64,000 nucleotides of DNA from an uncultured Lachnospiraceae bacterium (GCA_945621435.1 CALZBR010000004.1:24416-88415); one strand, 5' to 3'; positions 40,306 through 50,150 are shown, numbered from the stretch's first letter. The notes: generated from the sequence alone by a model not told the origin. Made by a program: numbers and translations.

Positions 40306-41210
40306 ATACAGAAGTTACCTTAGCGGGAGTGACTTTTAAGAACCCGGTCATGACAGCCTCCGGTACCTTTGGCTCCGGCATGGAATATTCGGAGTTTGTA
40401 GACCTGAATAAATTAGGTGCAGTGGTGACCAAGGGCGTTGCCAATGTGCCCTGGCCCGGCAATCCTACCCCGAGAGTTGCAGAAGTCTACGGTGGAATGC
40501 TGAATGCCATCGGACTTCAGAATCCCGGCATTGATGTTTTTATGAAGAGGGATATTCCCTTCCTGAAACAGTACGACACCAGGATTATTGTAAATGTCTG
40601 CGGTAAGTCGGTGGAGGATTATCTGGATGTGGTTGAGCGGCTGGGAGAAGAAGCGGCGGTAGCCATGCTGGAGATCAACGTATCCTGTCCCAATGTCAAG
40701 GAAGGAGCTATCGCTTTCGGACAGAAGGCGGATGCCCTGTTCAACATTACAAAGGAGATCAAAAAGCACGCAAAGCAGCCCGTGATTATGAAGCTGAGTC
40801 CCAATGTCACGGACATCACCGAGATGGCGAAGGCCGCCGAGGCAGCCGGCGCCGATGCCCTGTCCCTGATCAACACCATCACCGGTATGAAGATTGATAT
40901 ACACAGGAGGCGTTTTGCACTGGCGAACAAGACCGGCGGTATGAGCGGACCTGCAATTAAGCCGGTGGCAGTTCGTATGGTATATCAGGCTGCACATGCA
41001 GTGAAGATTCCCATCATCGGCATGGGCGGTATCGCCACAGCCGAGGACGCCATAGAATTCCTGCTGGCAGGTGCCAGCGCCGTCAGCATCGGTGCCATGA
41101 ACTTCGTTAATCCTTATGCCACAAGCGAGGTGGTAGATGGAATCGAAGCATATATGAAGCAGTACAATATTGAGAAGCTGACTGATCTGATTGGTGCTGT
41201 ACAGGAATAA
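40302..41210 (+). CDS. pyrD: Dihydroorotate dehydrogenase (class 1B)
   Basis: KNPVMTASGTFGSGMEYSE, NPTPRVAEVYGGMLNAIGLQNPG, EINVSCPNVKEG, GGIATAEDAIEFLLAGASAVSIG; 4-bp overlap with pyrK. Confidence 0.97.
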   Translation: MNTEVTLAGVTFKNPVMTASGTFGSGMEYSEFVDLNKLGAVVTKGVANVPWPGNPTPRVAEVYGGMLNAIGLQNPGIDVFMKRDIPFLKQYDTRIIVNVCGKSVEDYLDVVERLGEEAAVAMLEINVSCPNVKEGAIAFGQKADALFNITKEIKKHAKQPVIMKLSPNVTDITEMAKAAEAAGADALSLINTITGMKIDIHRRRFALANKTGGMSGPAIKPVAVRMVYQAAHAVKIPIIGMGGIATAEDAIEFLLAGASAVSIGAMNFVNPYATSEVVDGIEAYMKQYNIEKLTDLIGAVQE

Positions 41211-41220
41211 ACTGTTTACA

Positions 41221-41266
41221 ACCTCCATATATATACTTATACCAGTATATATACGGAGGTATTTTT
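41221..41266 (+). promoter_or_regulatory. Long hairpin whose 3' arm contains the SD, with a U-tract abutting the GTG start of the SPOCS-LysM gene
   Basis: ACCTCCATATATATAC - TTATACCA - GTATATATACGGAGGT (15 of 16 pairs), then ATTTTT, then GTG at 41267. Confidence 0.8.
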
Positions 41267-42817
41267 GTGGAACTGATTAAAAGAAATATACATATGGACC
41301 GCATGAAAACAGAGGCTGTGACACAGTTTGCACTGGAAGATGATGTGAATCTTCCCGAAAACAAACCGGATATTCACACCCTGAACCTGGAGAAGGGTGA
41401 AGTGGTTATTGAGGAGATAAAGCCGGGAACAGATGTGGTTCATGTTAAGGGATACCTGGCTTATTCCGTGTTATATCACACGGAGGAGAGCGGTTGTAAT
41501 CTTGCTGTGCTGGAGGGTCGTCTGCCTTTTGAGGAAAAAATCAATATGAACGGTGCCACACCGGCAGAGCATGTTATGGTGGAGGGGGAGGTTGAGGACC
41601 TTACGGTAGGCCTGATCAATTCCAGAAAACTCAATCTGCAGACACTGATTACGCTGACTTCCGGAATCCGTGAAATCTATGATGAAGAGGTTCCCGTAGC
41701 AGTTCATGGTGAGGAACGGGTAGAGTATCGAAAAGTATCGTTAGAGCCGGTGCAGGTAGCAATCTGTAAAAATGATATTTTTCGGCTGAAGGAAGAAGTG
41801 ACATTGCCTGCCAATTATCCGAATATCTTTCAGATCTTATGGAGTACGGTTTCTCTCGGTGATATGAATTTCAAACCTATGGAAGAAAAAATCTCCGTAT
41901 CAGGGGACATTCATATTTTTTTCCTGTATGAGGGAGAGGGGGAGGAACACCCGGTAAGAAGTTTTGAAACGGTACTTCCCTTCAGCGGCACCATGGAATG
42001 CCACGGCTGCAGTGAGGGTATGATACCGGATGTCAGATGGAAAATCGGGCAGAAGGAGTTGACGGTTCGTCCTGACCTTGACGGGGAGGAACGAAGTGTA
42101 GGCTTGGAGCTTGTGCTTGATTGCGCTGTACGAATGTACGAGGAAGAAGCATTGGATATCATTACTGATATTTACGGAGTGACCAGTGAAGTGGATACGA
42201 TAATGCATGAGGCAGAGATGCGCAAGCTTCTGTCCAGAGTTACGGGCAAGACAAAGGTTGCCGACCGGGTACAGATCAAGACCGGAAAAGTGTTGCAGCT
42301 GCTGCACAGTGAGGGAACGGTTTCTCCGGATCATCAGGAAATCTCAGAAAACGGTATCATGTTACAGGGAACTATGAACCTAAGGACAATGTATATCACA
42401 GGGGAAGATGAAGATCCTTATGGTTGTACGGAATTTCAGATCCCTTATCAGTATATGTTGGAGGTGCCGGGAATCACTGAGGGAGGTTTCGAGATTGCGA
42501 GGCCGGAGATTGAACAGCTTCAGATGACCATGTTGGACAGTGAGGAGATGGATGTCAAGGCGGTGTTGTCTTTTAATGCAGTGGTATTTCAAAAGATTCC
42601 AATGAGCCTGATAAGTCAGGTGATGGTTGCACCCTTGGATACCGCAAAAAAGATGAGCCTTCCCGGTATGGTGATCTACAGCGTGAAGGAGGGGGATAAC
42701 CTGTGGAATATCGGACGGAAATATTATGTGTCTGTGGATAAACTGAGAGAGTTGAATCACCTGGAAAGTGATGAACTTACAAAGGGTCAGAAGCTTTTGA
42801 TTGTGAAGGGGAGCTGA
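41267..42817 (+). CDS. SPOCS (DUF3794)-domain protein with C-terminal LysM
   Basis: N-term MELIKRNIHMDRMKTEAVTQFALEDDVNLPENKPDI; C-term YSVKEGDNLWNIGRKYYVSVDKLRELNHLESDELTKGQKLLI is LysM. Confidence 0.92.
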   Translation: MELIKRNIHMDRMKTEAVTQFALEDDVNLPENKPDIHTLNLEKGEVVIEEIKPGTDVVHVKGYLAYSVLYHTEESGCNLAVLEGRLPFEEKINMNGATPAEHVMVEGEVEDLTVGLINSRKLNLQTLITLTSGIREIYDEEVPVAVHGEERVEYRKVSLEPVQVAICKNDIFRLKEEVTLPANYPNIFQILWSTVSLGDMNFKPMEEKISVSGDIHIFFLYEGEGEEHPVRSFETVLPFSGTMECHGCSEGMIPDVRWKIGQKELTVRPDLDGEERSVGLELVLDCAVRMYEEEALDIITDIYGVTSEVDTIMHEAEMRKLLSRVTGKTKVADRVQIKTGKVLQLLHSEGTVSPDHQEISENGIMLQGTMNLRTMYITGEDEDPYGCTEFQIPYQYMLEVPGITEGGFEIARPEIEQLQMTMLDSEEMDVKAVLSFNAVVFQKIPMSLISQVMVAPLDTAKKMSLPGMVIYSVKEGDNLWNIGRKYYVSVDKLRELNHLESDELTKGQKLLIVKGS

Positions 42818-42846
42818 AAAGCGGGAAACAAGCGGAGTCGAATTGG

Positions 42847-42888
42847 AAGAACCCTCGGCCTGTGACAGTGGCAGGTCAAGGGTTCTTG
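42847..42888. terminator. Hairpin between convergent genes (possible bidirectional terminator)
   Basis: AAGAACCCT...AGGGTTCTT perfect 9-bp arms with further CCTG/CAGG pairing; no strong T-tract. Confidence 0.5.
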
Positions 42889-42913
42889 TATGTTGGTGGT
42901 AATTCAGTTCGAC

Positions 42914-43531
42914 TTATTTCGTGATTTCTTCGGAGGCTTTTACCGCAGCGGCCATCGCATCGAAGCCTTTCATGACTGCGTCGTAGGTCTTTTTGGATAT
43001 CTCGGGAAGTTCTCCGCCCCAGGTCTTTTCCGCCTGCTCGTAGCCCTTCTTGAATGCCTCGCGCATGGACTCGATCTTATCGGGGTCTCCGCCGGTCAGG
43101 GCGTTTGCAAAATCAAGGATTCTCTCGGAGGTCTGCTTTACGCCCCAGTAGCCATCCTCGGAGATATCTTCCTGTGCCTGCAATTTGGTGGCGGGATCTA
43201 CGGTGAAATTACCGCTGCGCAGGAAGGACCAGATATCATTGGCCTTTCCGTAGGAGTCGGCCTGTCCCATCATCATTTTTTCTACCAGGCTGCGCAATTG
43301 CTCGGTACGGGCTTCTGCATCTGCCTTCAACTTATTAATCAGATTTGTGTCAGGGGTGTAGGTTTTCTTGACAGAATCGCTTTTTACTTCCTTGGAGGGC
43401 TCATATACCACGCCGGTATCAGCAGCTCCTTCTTTTTTTGTAACCTCATTTTTCTCATTTGCCTTGGGAGCTTCCGCAGTAGAATAGCTGTAGGCAGTCT
43501 GGGTGGTTGATGTAACTCCGTTTACACTCAT
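42914..43531 (-). CDS. Conserved hypothetical protein with a low-complexity N-terminus
   Basis: 205-aa ORF with typical composition; SD-like gagggaaaac upstream of the ATG on the minus strand. Confidence 0.65.
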   Translation of the reverse strand: MSVNGVTSTTQTAYSYSTAEAPKANEKNEVTKKEGAADTGVVYEPSKEVKSDSVKKTYTPDTNLINKLKADAEARTEQLRSLVEKMMMGQADSYGKANDIWSFLRSGNFTVDPATKLQAQEDISEDGYWGVKQTSERILDFANALTGGDPDKIESMREAFKKGYEQAEKTWGGELPEISKKTYDAVMKGFDAMAAAVKASEEITK

Positions 43532-43659
43532 GTTTTCCCTCTTTCCGGTGTCTGTGCACCTAATTTAGTGTTATCTCCACATCCTTGTGGAGATGTCTTT
43601 CTAATTGTTATTTCGGCATAATACGGAAATATATTAGCTTGTTTTCAAATTTATTGCGG

Positions 43660-44094
43660 TCAGGTATTCGTGGAGAGTGCCCGGCAGCTGATGCGCATGC
43701 TGCAGTGGGAGAGTACTTTTCCGTCGCAGTAAAGCGTATATTCGAGGTGTATCTCACCCTTGCTGTCTCCAAATAGCATGCGGACTTCTTCCGTGTGAAT
43801 CTGAAGGTGTAAAGTACCGTAAGGGGTGATGTATTCTGCCGGGCAGATCTGTCCGGGAATAAAATGCATCCTAGTGTGGACAGAACCTCTTCTGGTAAGC
43901 AGGAGACTGCCGGCTTCGCATTTCAGAGTGATTTTGCTGACCTCCTCTGTCTCGGGGTCTGTTTCCTCGTACAAAAGATAGCGGCATCCGTCTTTATCAA
44001 AGTATTCTCCCTCTGAGAACAACTCGGTAGTCAGCTCCTCACCGAACTCGTCGGTCTGGATGCTGTTTACGGTGATATGTACAAATCTGGTCAA
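43660..44094 (-). CDS. DUF1934-like (YwiB-type) beta-barrel protein
   Basis: VHITVNSIQTDEFGEE..., TRRGSVHTRMHFIPGQ, YTLYCDGKVLSHCSMRI; 1 bp from murI on the same strand. Confidence 0.7.
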   Translation of the reverse strand: MTRFVHITVNSIQTDEFGEELTTELFSEGEYFDKDGCRYLLYEETDPETEEVSKITLKCEAGSLLLTRRGSVHTRMHFIPGQICPAEYITPYGTLHLQIHTEEVRMLFGDSKGEIHLEYTLYCDGKVLSHCSMRISCRALSTNT

Positions 44095-44095
44095 T

Positions 44096-44938
44096 TTAAT
44101 ATTCCTCGATATTTACGGCTTTGGCGGAGAGTATGCCGTATTTGATAATAGAATTGGCAAAGCGAACGAACTTTTCGGCTTTGTCGCTGACAAAAAAGCG
44201 GTATTGTTCACTGCCTAGCTTTGGAGGTGCATCATTGAGCATGTTTCTGCCTGCCAGCAGTTGTTTCAGTTCCAGAGCCGTCTCGTAGGCAGGATTTACC
44301 AGAGTGACCCTGTCTCCCATGATGCGTCCCACGGTGGAGCGAATCAGGGGATAATGGGTACAGCCGAGGATTAATGTGTCGATATCAATGTCGATCAGTT
44401 CTGCCAGATAACGACGGGCAATCTCGTCAGTCACAGGATCCTCCAGCAGCCCTTCCTCCACAAGGGGCACGAAGAGGGGGCAGGCTTTGCCGTAGATGGT
44501 GACATTTGAGCTGATAGATTGTATGTATTTCGAATACATCCGGCTGCCGATGGTAGCCTCTGTGGCAATGACCCCGATACGCCCGTTTCTGGTGACATCG
44601 GCTGCCACCCTTGCACCGGGCTTTACCACGCCGATGATGGGGATATCGCTGGCTTCCTCCAGGGTATCCAGAGCATATGCGCTTGCTGTGTTGCAGGCCA
44701 CCACGATGGTTTTGACATTGAACTGCCTTAGAAACCGTACAATCTGTTCAGAGTACCTTGTGACGGTTTCCTGGGACTTGCTGCCGTAGGGAACTCTCGC
44801 GGTGTCGCCAAAATATATGATTTTTTCGTTGGGAATCTGACGCATGATTTCCCGGACTACGGTGAGTCCGCCAACACCGGAATCAAAGATGCCGATGGGG
44901 GAATCCTTTTGCATCAGTTCGATGTTGATTTCTCCCAT
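44096..44938 (-). CDS. murI: Glutamate racemase
   Basis: SPIGIFDSGVGGLTVVREIMRQIPNEKIIYFGDTARVPYGSKS, VACNTASA, LILGCTHYPLI. Confidence 0.96.
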   Translation of the reverse strand: MGEINIELMQKDSPIGIFDSGVGGLTVVREIMRQIPNEKIIYFGDTARVPYGSKSQETVTRYSEQIVRFLRQFNVKTIVVACNTASAYALDTLEEASDIPIIGVVKPGARVAADVTRNGRIGVIATEATIGSRMYSKYIQSISSNVTIYGKACPLFVPLVEEGLLEDPVTDEIARRYLAELIDIDIDTLILGCTHYPLIRSTVGRIMGDRVTLVNPAYETALELKQLLAGRNMLNDAPPKLGSEQYRFFVSDKAEKFVRFANSIIKYGILSAKAVNIEEY

Positions 44939-45207
44939 GAATGAACCTCCCAAAATGAACATAGCTCGGTAAGAAGTCTGCTCCGAAAACGGATATTTTT
45001 GCCGCCGGCATTTAGAAGATCAAGATACATATCATAGTCAAAGTCCTGATTCTCCTCTGCCGGCTCTTCGCCGTTTTCCTCTGTGCTGATGACTTTTACG
45101 GTGTCCGGGGTCAGAGTGAACTCCGGATAGAGAAGTCCCCACCAGCCGTACATAGCACAGACGAGAGCAGTGATACGTAATATATTTCTGATATTTTGCA
45201 GTTTCAT
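44914..45207 (-). CDS. Small membrane protein, unknown function
   Basis: 97-aa ORF with one N-terminal TM; overlaps the murI start. Confidence 0.55.
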   Translation of the reverse strand: MKLQNIRNILRITALVCAMYGWWGLLYPEFTLTPDTVKVISTEENGEEPAEENQDFDYDMYLDLLNAGGKNIRFRSRLLTELCSFWEVHSWEKSTSN

Positions 45208-45256
45208 ATAACAACCTCACTTTCCATAGTGAGATTATTACCACAGTTTGCCTTGT

Positions 45257-45943
45257 TTAATCTGTTTTTTTGCTTTCCTGACGGATTTTCCGGATAATGG
45301 AGCGCTTCTGATTGTCGATGTGTGTCATGGCAGCCGCGCTGGCGGTCTCCTTATCTTTGTTCACAATGCTTTGATAGATAATTCTATGCTCTTCCACCAG
45401 GGTTTCATGCTGACTGGTGTCCTTAATGTATTCGTAGCGATAACGATACATCTGTTCCGATAAATTGTTGATCAGCTGTAACAGACGCGCATTGCCTGTG
45501 GCTCGTACGATGATGTCGTGAAGAGCAACGTCGGACTGGGCAATTTTTTTGAAATCACCGGTTTTGACAGCCGCTTCAAAATTGTCGCAGGCATGCTTCA
45601 GATCGTTTAGCTCTTCTTCCGTGATACGGTCGCAGGCAAGCTCGGCGCATAGAGCGTCCAAAGTCCTTCTGACTTCCAGCACGTCATTCATGCTTTTCTC
45701 GGTAATCTGCGCCACCTCCGCACCGCGCCGGGGAACCAGCGTGACAAGCCCCTCCAGCTCCAGCTTGTGAATGGCCTCACGGATGGGCGTCCTGCTGACT
45801 CCCAGTCTGTCGGCAAGATGTATCTCCAGCAGGCGTTCGCCGGGCTTGAGTTCGCCGGTCAGGATAGCCTGTCGAAGCGTGTTGAACACCACATCCCGCA
45901 GGGGGAGAAATGCATTCATGTTTTCCAATAAGTTGTCTTTCAT
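45257..45943 (-). CDS. GntR/FadR family transcriptional regulator
   Basis: LREAIL-like TGELKPGERLLEIHLADRLGVSRTPIREAIHKLELEGLVTLVPRRGAEVAQIT; FCD C-terminal domain. Confidence 0.94.
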   Translation of the reverse strand: MKDNLLENMNAFLPLRDVVFNTLRQAILTGELKPGERLLEIHLADRLGVSRTPIREAIHKLELEGLVTLVPRRGAEVAQITEKSMNDVLEVRRTLDALCAELACDRITEEELNDLKHACDNFEAAVKTGDFKKIAQSDVALHDIIVRATGNARLLQLINNLSEQMYRYRYEYIKDTSQHETLVEEHRIIYQSIVNKDKETASAAAMTHIDNQKRSIIRKIRQESKKTD

Positions 45944-45978
45944 ATAATTACCCTGCCTTTCTCGTTAAGAAACGGCGG

Positions 45979-46845
45979 TCAGATCGTCTGCACTGGGGTA
46001 GTCACAAAAATCTGTTTTGCCAGCTTTTCCTGCTTCAGCTGTATATAAGCGCTCTCTGCCGAAGGAAGATCTCTGAAGATGCCGAACACGGTGGGACCGC
46101 TGCCGCTCATCAGCGTTCCTTCGGCGCCAAGGCGAAGCATTTCTTCTTTTAGGGTATTGATTACAGGATAGGCAGGAACCGTGACGGTCTCAAGTACATT
46201 TCCCAGGCGAGAGAGAACGCCGTTAATGTCCTGATTCTTTATCGAGGATACGATGCCGTCTATATCGGGGTGCTGCAGAGCCTGTGCCTTATCCAGATGC
46301 TCATAGACGTATTTTGTGGAGACATTGATGTCAGGCTTGGCAACCAGAAGATAGCAGGCCGGCATAGGCGGAAGAGAGGTGAGTTCTTCTCCGATGCCCT
46401 CTGCCAGGGCGGTGCCGCCAAGGATACAATAGGGAACATCTGCTCCGATGGAGACGGCAAGCGTCATCAATTCCTCTTTCGGAATGTTTAAATCATATAA
46501 AAGGTTCATGCCGCGCATGACTGCTGCAGCGTCAGTGCTACCGCCGGCCATTCCTGCAGCGATGGGGATATTTTTCACCAGATGAATCAGGACACCACCC
46601 GGGATACGATAGGTCTGCTGCATCAGGGCGGCCGCCCTCCACATAAGATTGTCTTCATTATTGGGTAGTTCTGCGGAATCTGTAGTAATGTGAATCCCTT
46701 TTGCGGTTTTCTCCAAAGTGACTTCATCGCAGATTCCCAGGGTCTGCATAATCATTTTTACGGTGTGATAGCCGTTGGGGAGCCTGCCTGTGACATCCAG
46801 ACCTAAGTTTATTTTTGCATAAGCCTTCAGTGTTATTCGATCCAT
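45979..46845 (-). CDS. ispE: 4-diphosphocytidyl-2-C-methyl-D-erythritol kinase
   Basis: AYAKINLGLDVTGRLPNGYHTVKMIMQTL; NIPIAAGMAGGSTDAAAVMRGMN; LMSGSGPTVFGIF. Confidence 0.95.
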   Translation of the reverse strand: MDRITLKAYAKINLGLDVTGRLPNGYHTVKMIMQTLGICDEVTLEKTAKGIHITTDSAELPNNEDNLMWRAAALMQQTYRIPGGVLIHLVKNIPIAAGMAGGSTDAAAVMRGMNLLYDLNIPKEELMTLAVSIGADVPYCILGGTALAEGIGEELTSLPPMPACYLLVAKPDINVSTKYVYEHLDKAQALQHPDIDGIVSSIKNQDINGVLSRLGNVLETVTVPAYPVINTLKEEMLRLGAEGTLMSGSGPTVFGIFRDLPSAESAYIQLKQEKLAKQIFVTTPVQTI

Positions 46846-46969
46846 AGTAGCGCCTTATCTCTGCTTGTATTTTGTATACAAGGTTTTGCTTTATTATATC
46901 CAATCACACCGTTCTTGTCAAATTATGCATGCCCACTATTTTATCCCGTATTGTACGAGATGACAAACA

Positions 46970-47000
46970 AAAATGCCACCGGCATATACCGGTGGCAAAA
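46970..47000 (-). terminator. Rho-independent terminator downstream of the poly-Asp lipoprotein gene
   Basis: TGCCACCGG-TATATG-CCGGTGGCA flanked by A-run/T-run. Confidence 0.85.
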
Positions 47001-47016
47001 ATTATTGTATTTCAGA

Positions 47017-47811
47017 TTACTTAACCTTCTCCAGGGTCAGAGGAAGTGGAATCTCGGTATCGGGAATAGTATCGGAACCCTCAGGATCGTCAAGTGTCAG
47101 CTTCTTACCTTTGAGTTCAAAGAGGATATAGTTATCCTCGTCGAAGTCATCTTCGTCCTCGGCAAAGAACAGCTTGTCCCCTTCGGTCTTGTAGTAACCG
47201 GACATAGAGAACTCATCACCGACTTCAGCAAGAAGTTCGGGAAGCATGGATTTTACATAACCCTTTACATCGTCACCGTAGTTTTCTTCGCACATTGCAT
47301 CCGCATCAGATTTGGAAAGTCCCATTTGTTCGAACTGGTCATACATGTAGTCAACCATAATGCCCTCCATCTGAGAAGCAAAGGAGTCCTTGTCGATATA
47401 CATCTCCATGGTTGCATCATCTTCGTCAAAGGAAAAGTAGAGATCTAAAACAAAACTAATGTCATCAATCTCAAGTTCTTCCCCCAGCATTTCGGAAGCA
47501 TCAAATTTATAGTACCATGTTCCGTCTATACTTGAAGCGGAAGCCTTTTTGTCATCATCGTCATCATCATCATCTTTATTGGACTTTTTGTCGTCATCGT
47601 CGTCATCGTCATCATCATCGTCATCATCTTTATTGGCCTTTTTGTCGTCATCGTCATCATCATCATCGTCATCATCATCATCTTGTTCGGTCTTCTTTTT
47701 GCTGCTCTTGTCATCATCATCGTCATCGTCATCCTTGTCACCGCCGCAGGCAGCAAGAGCAAATACCATAATAAAAGTCAACAGTAACACTAAAAACTTT
47801 TTCTTTTTCAT
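47017..47811 (-). CDS. Putative lipoprotein with a poly-Asp/Lys linker
   Basis: MKKKKFLVLLLTFIMVFALAACGGDK lipobox; Asp runs separated by Lys-rich spacers; ATG at 47811 preferred. Confidence 0.85.
   Translation of the reverse strand: MKKKKFLVLLLTFIMVFALAACGGDKDDDDDDDDKSSKKKTEQDDDDDDDDDDDDDKKANKDDDDDDDDDDDDDKKSNKDDDDDDDDKKASASSIDGTWYYKFDASEMLGEELEIDDISFVLDLYFSFDEDDATMEMYIDKDSFASQMEGIMVDYMYDQFEQMGLSKSDADAMCEENYGDDVKGYVKSMLPELLAEVGDEFSMSGYYKTEGDKLFFAEDEDDFDEDNYILFELKGKKLTLDDPEGSDTIPDTEIPLPLTLEKVK
47551..47733 (-). repeat. GAT/GAC triplet low-complexity tract encoding D8-D13-D13-D8 blocks with Lys spacers
   Basis: Codon-by-codon count on the minus strand. Confidence 0.93.
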
Positions 47812-47947
47812 TTTTCCTCTCCTTGTATCGTGTGTATTTTTCAATCTTAACGTAAAATTGACAAAGCAAATTATAGTCTTCCGAAGTCTTTCTGTCAAGT
47901 CGCGATTTTATTTGCCGGAATACATAGAGAAAGATCTGCTTTCCTAT

Positions 47948-48421
47948 TTACTTAAGGGGCTTAGCGCCGGCTTTTTCCTGGGCGGCCTCCAGCGCCCGCC
48001 TGAAGCGGCTCTTTTTCTTCACGGGCTGGGCAACAGGCTTACCGTGAAGTCCCTTTACCTCAAGTACGTAAATACCGCTGACAGCAGCCTTTACCTCTTT
48101 TTTTACGGGAACGGAATCGAAAATCTTCTCATCGCAGATCAGGGGCATGATCTGAGGCCCGATTTTAGCCTTAATAATAGGTAACTTGGCACCACGAAGG
48201 GCTTTGGGCGTCTGTTGCAGTATCATGGCCGGCAGACCGGCATCCCGCAGCTTCATTCTTTTTTTGTCAATGATCAGCATGGAAACATATTGTTTGTTGG
48301 CCTGCATGATCTCCTGCTGTTCTTCCTGCTTCTTCTGGGCTTTTCTGCCGAGAAAATACAAAATCGCCAATAGGGCAACAATCACTACAATTACGATAAT
48401 CAGTACAACCCACCACTTCAT
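47948..48421 (-). CDS. Single-TM membrane protein, unknown function
   Basis: N-term MKWWVVLIIVIVVIVALLAILYFLGRKAQKKQEEQQ. Confidence 0.65.
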   Translation of the reverse strand: MKWWVVLIIVIVVIVALLAILYFLGRKAQKKQEEQQEIMQANKQYVSMLIIDKKRMKLRDAGLPAMILQQTPKALRGAKLPIIKAKIGPQIMPLICDEKIFDSVPVKKEVKAAVSGIYVLEVKGLHGKPVAQPVKKKSRFRRALEAAQEKAGAKPLK

Positions 48422-48622
48422 ACGGTTACTCCAATCTTTCTGTCAGCTGTATAGGCTATGACACAGCATAATTTAACGTGTCCTATTTTAACATATTCTG
48501 ATGAGTATAATCAACTAAAATGTGAAAATATCCTTTATTTTAATGGGAAGGTGCATTATAATGGGTTTATTGTTGCTTGAGGGGGGATAAACTTAAGCAA
48601 AAGGATATGCGGGTGAACGAGT

Positions 48623-50092
48623 ATGGATAAAGTTGATTCCGTTTGGAGAGCAGTTCCGTATATTATGGGAAGTCTGTTTGTAATAAACATGCTTTTTGCC
48701 ATAATCATTGTCTTTTTTGAGAGGCGCGCTCCCAAGAGCGTGTGGGCGTGGTTGCTGCTTCTGGTTTTTCTGCCGGGCTTAGGATTTGTTTTTTATCTGT
48801 TTCTTGGCGAAGATATGCATAAGAGGAAAATGTTTCGTGACAAGGAGCTGGAAGATGATCTGCATCAGACAATCCGTGACCAGAAGGCGCAATTGAAAAA
48901 GAAGAATCCCCGGCTGACAGATGAAGATATTGCCAAATATACCGACCTCATCATGTATAATATGGAGACGGCGGATGCCATACTCTTGGCGGACAATGAT
49001 ATTGATATTTTTACGGACGGCAATGAAAAATTCAACGCGCTGATTGAGGATCTGGAAAAAGCAGAACACTTCATTCATCTTCAGTACTATATTATTCGTA
49101 ATGATGTCTTATTTCAGAGGATTGTTGAGGTACTGAAGAAAAAAGCGGCAGAGGGTGTGGAGGTTCGTGTCCTCTTTGACGGTATGGGATGCCGGAGTGT
49201 CAGCGGGAGCTTTTGGAAGAAGCTGAGAAAGGAAGGGATTCAGACCGCCGAATTTTTCCCGGCCATCCTGGGAAGATTTCACTTGCGAATCAATTACAGA
49301 AATCACAGGAAAATTGTGGTCATTGACAATCGCGTTGCCTATGTGGGAGGATTTAACATAGGCAAGGAATATATTGACCTGGACGAGAAGTTTGGACACT
49401 GGCGCGATACCCACCTTCGTATCCGGGGGATGGGCGTTATGGGACTTCAGCTACGTTTTATCCTGGACTGGAATTATGCGGCCAAGGACGAATTGCTGCA
49501 GAATGAATTATACTTCCGGGAACCGGAGCAGGGTGTGAGAGATCATTGCGAGGTTCAGATTATCAGCAGCGGACCGGATAATTCCCTGGAACAGATCAGG
49601 GATAATTATATCAGGCTGATTTCCGGAGCAAAGAAGCGAATCTGTATACAGACCCCTTATTTTATACCGGATGAGTCGGTTATGAATGCATTATTGATTG
49701 CCGTGCGTTCCGGAGTTGAAGTGAATCTCATGATTCCCTGTATGCCGGACCATCCCTTTGTCTATTGGGCTACCTATTCTTATATGGGAGAACTGTTGAG
49801 TGCGGGAGCCAACTGCTATACCTATGACAATGGTTTTCTTCACAGTAAAGGAATCATTGTGGATGGGGAGGTATTCTGTTATGGTACAGCGAACATGGAT
49901 ATCCGCAGCTTTGCATTGAATTTTGAGGTAAATGCGATTGTTTACAGCAAGGTGAAAGCGAAGGAGATGGAGGAAATCTTCCGGAGTGATCTGCAATATT
50001 GTACACAGATTACCATGGACGATTACGCTGCCCGGAAACTGCTGATCAGATTCAAAGAACAGGTATGTCGGCTGATGTCGCCATTGTTGTAA
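48623..50092 (+). CDS. cls: Cardiolipin synthase (phospholipase D family)
   Basis: Two HKD motifs: NYRNHRKIVVIDNRVAYVGGFNIGKEY and FLHSKGIIVDGEVFCYGTANMDIRSF; N-terminal TM pair. Confidence 0.95.
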   Translation: MDKVDSVWRAVPYIMGSLFVINMLFAIIIVFFERRAPKSVWAWLLLLVFLPGLGFVFYLFLGEDMHKRKMFRDKELEDDLHQTIRDQKAQLKKKNPRLTDEDIAKYTDLIMYNMETADAILLADNDIDIFTDGNEKFNALIEDLEKAEHFIHLQYYIIRNDVLFQRIVEVLKKKAAEGVEVRVLFDGMGCRSVSGSFWKKLRKEGIQTAEFFPAILGRFHLRINYRNHRKIVVIDNRVAYVGGFNIGKEYIDLDEKFGHWRDTHLRIRGMGVMGLQLRFILDWNYAAKDELLQNELYFREPEQGVRDHCEVQIISSGPDNSLEQIRDNYIRLISGAKKRICIQTPYFIPDESVMNALLIAVRSGVEVNLMIPCMPDHPFVYWATYSYMGELLSAGANCYTYDNGFLHSKGIIVDGEVFCYGTANMDIRSFALNFEVNAIVYSKVKAKEMEEIFRSDLQYCTQITMDDYAARKLLIRFKEQVCRLMSPLL

Positions 50093-50150
50093 TTGCCAAA
50101 CGAATTTTATGATGTTATAATGTGCCTATGATTTTAAGGAGGAAGAGATT

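Noticed and set aside
42847-42888. SD-sequestering hairpin like those at 41221 and 57293
   Set aside because: Lies between convergent genes, far from any start codon; better explained as a terminator
43575-43596. ATCTCCACA-TCCT-TGTGGAGAT hairpin as a terminator or regulatory element
   Set aside because: Good stem, but no T-tract on the minus strand and no pairing with the downstream SD; insufficient support for a function
47549-48184. Poly-Ser (and poly-His) ORFs on the plus strand
   Set aside because: Readings of the GAT/GAC tract in the wrong strand/frame; the minus-strand lipoprotein with lipobox is the sensible coding frame
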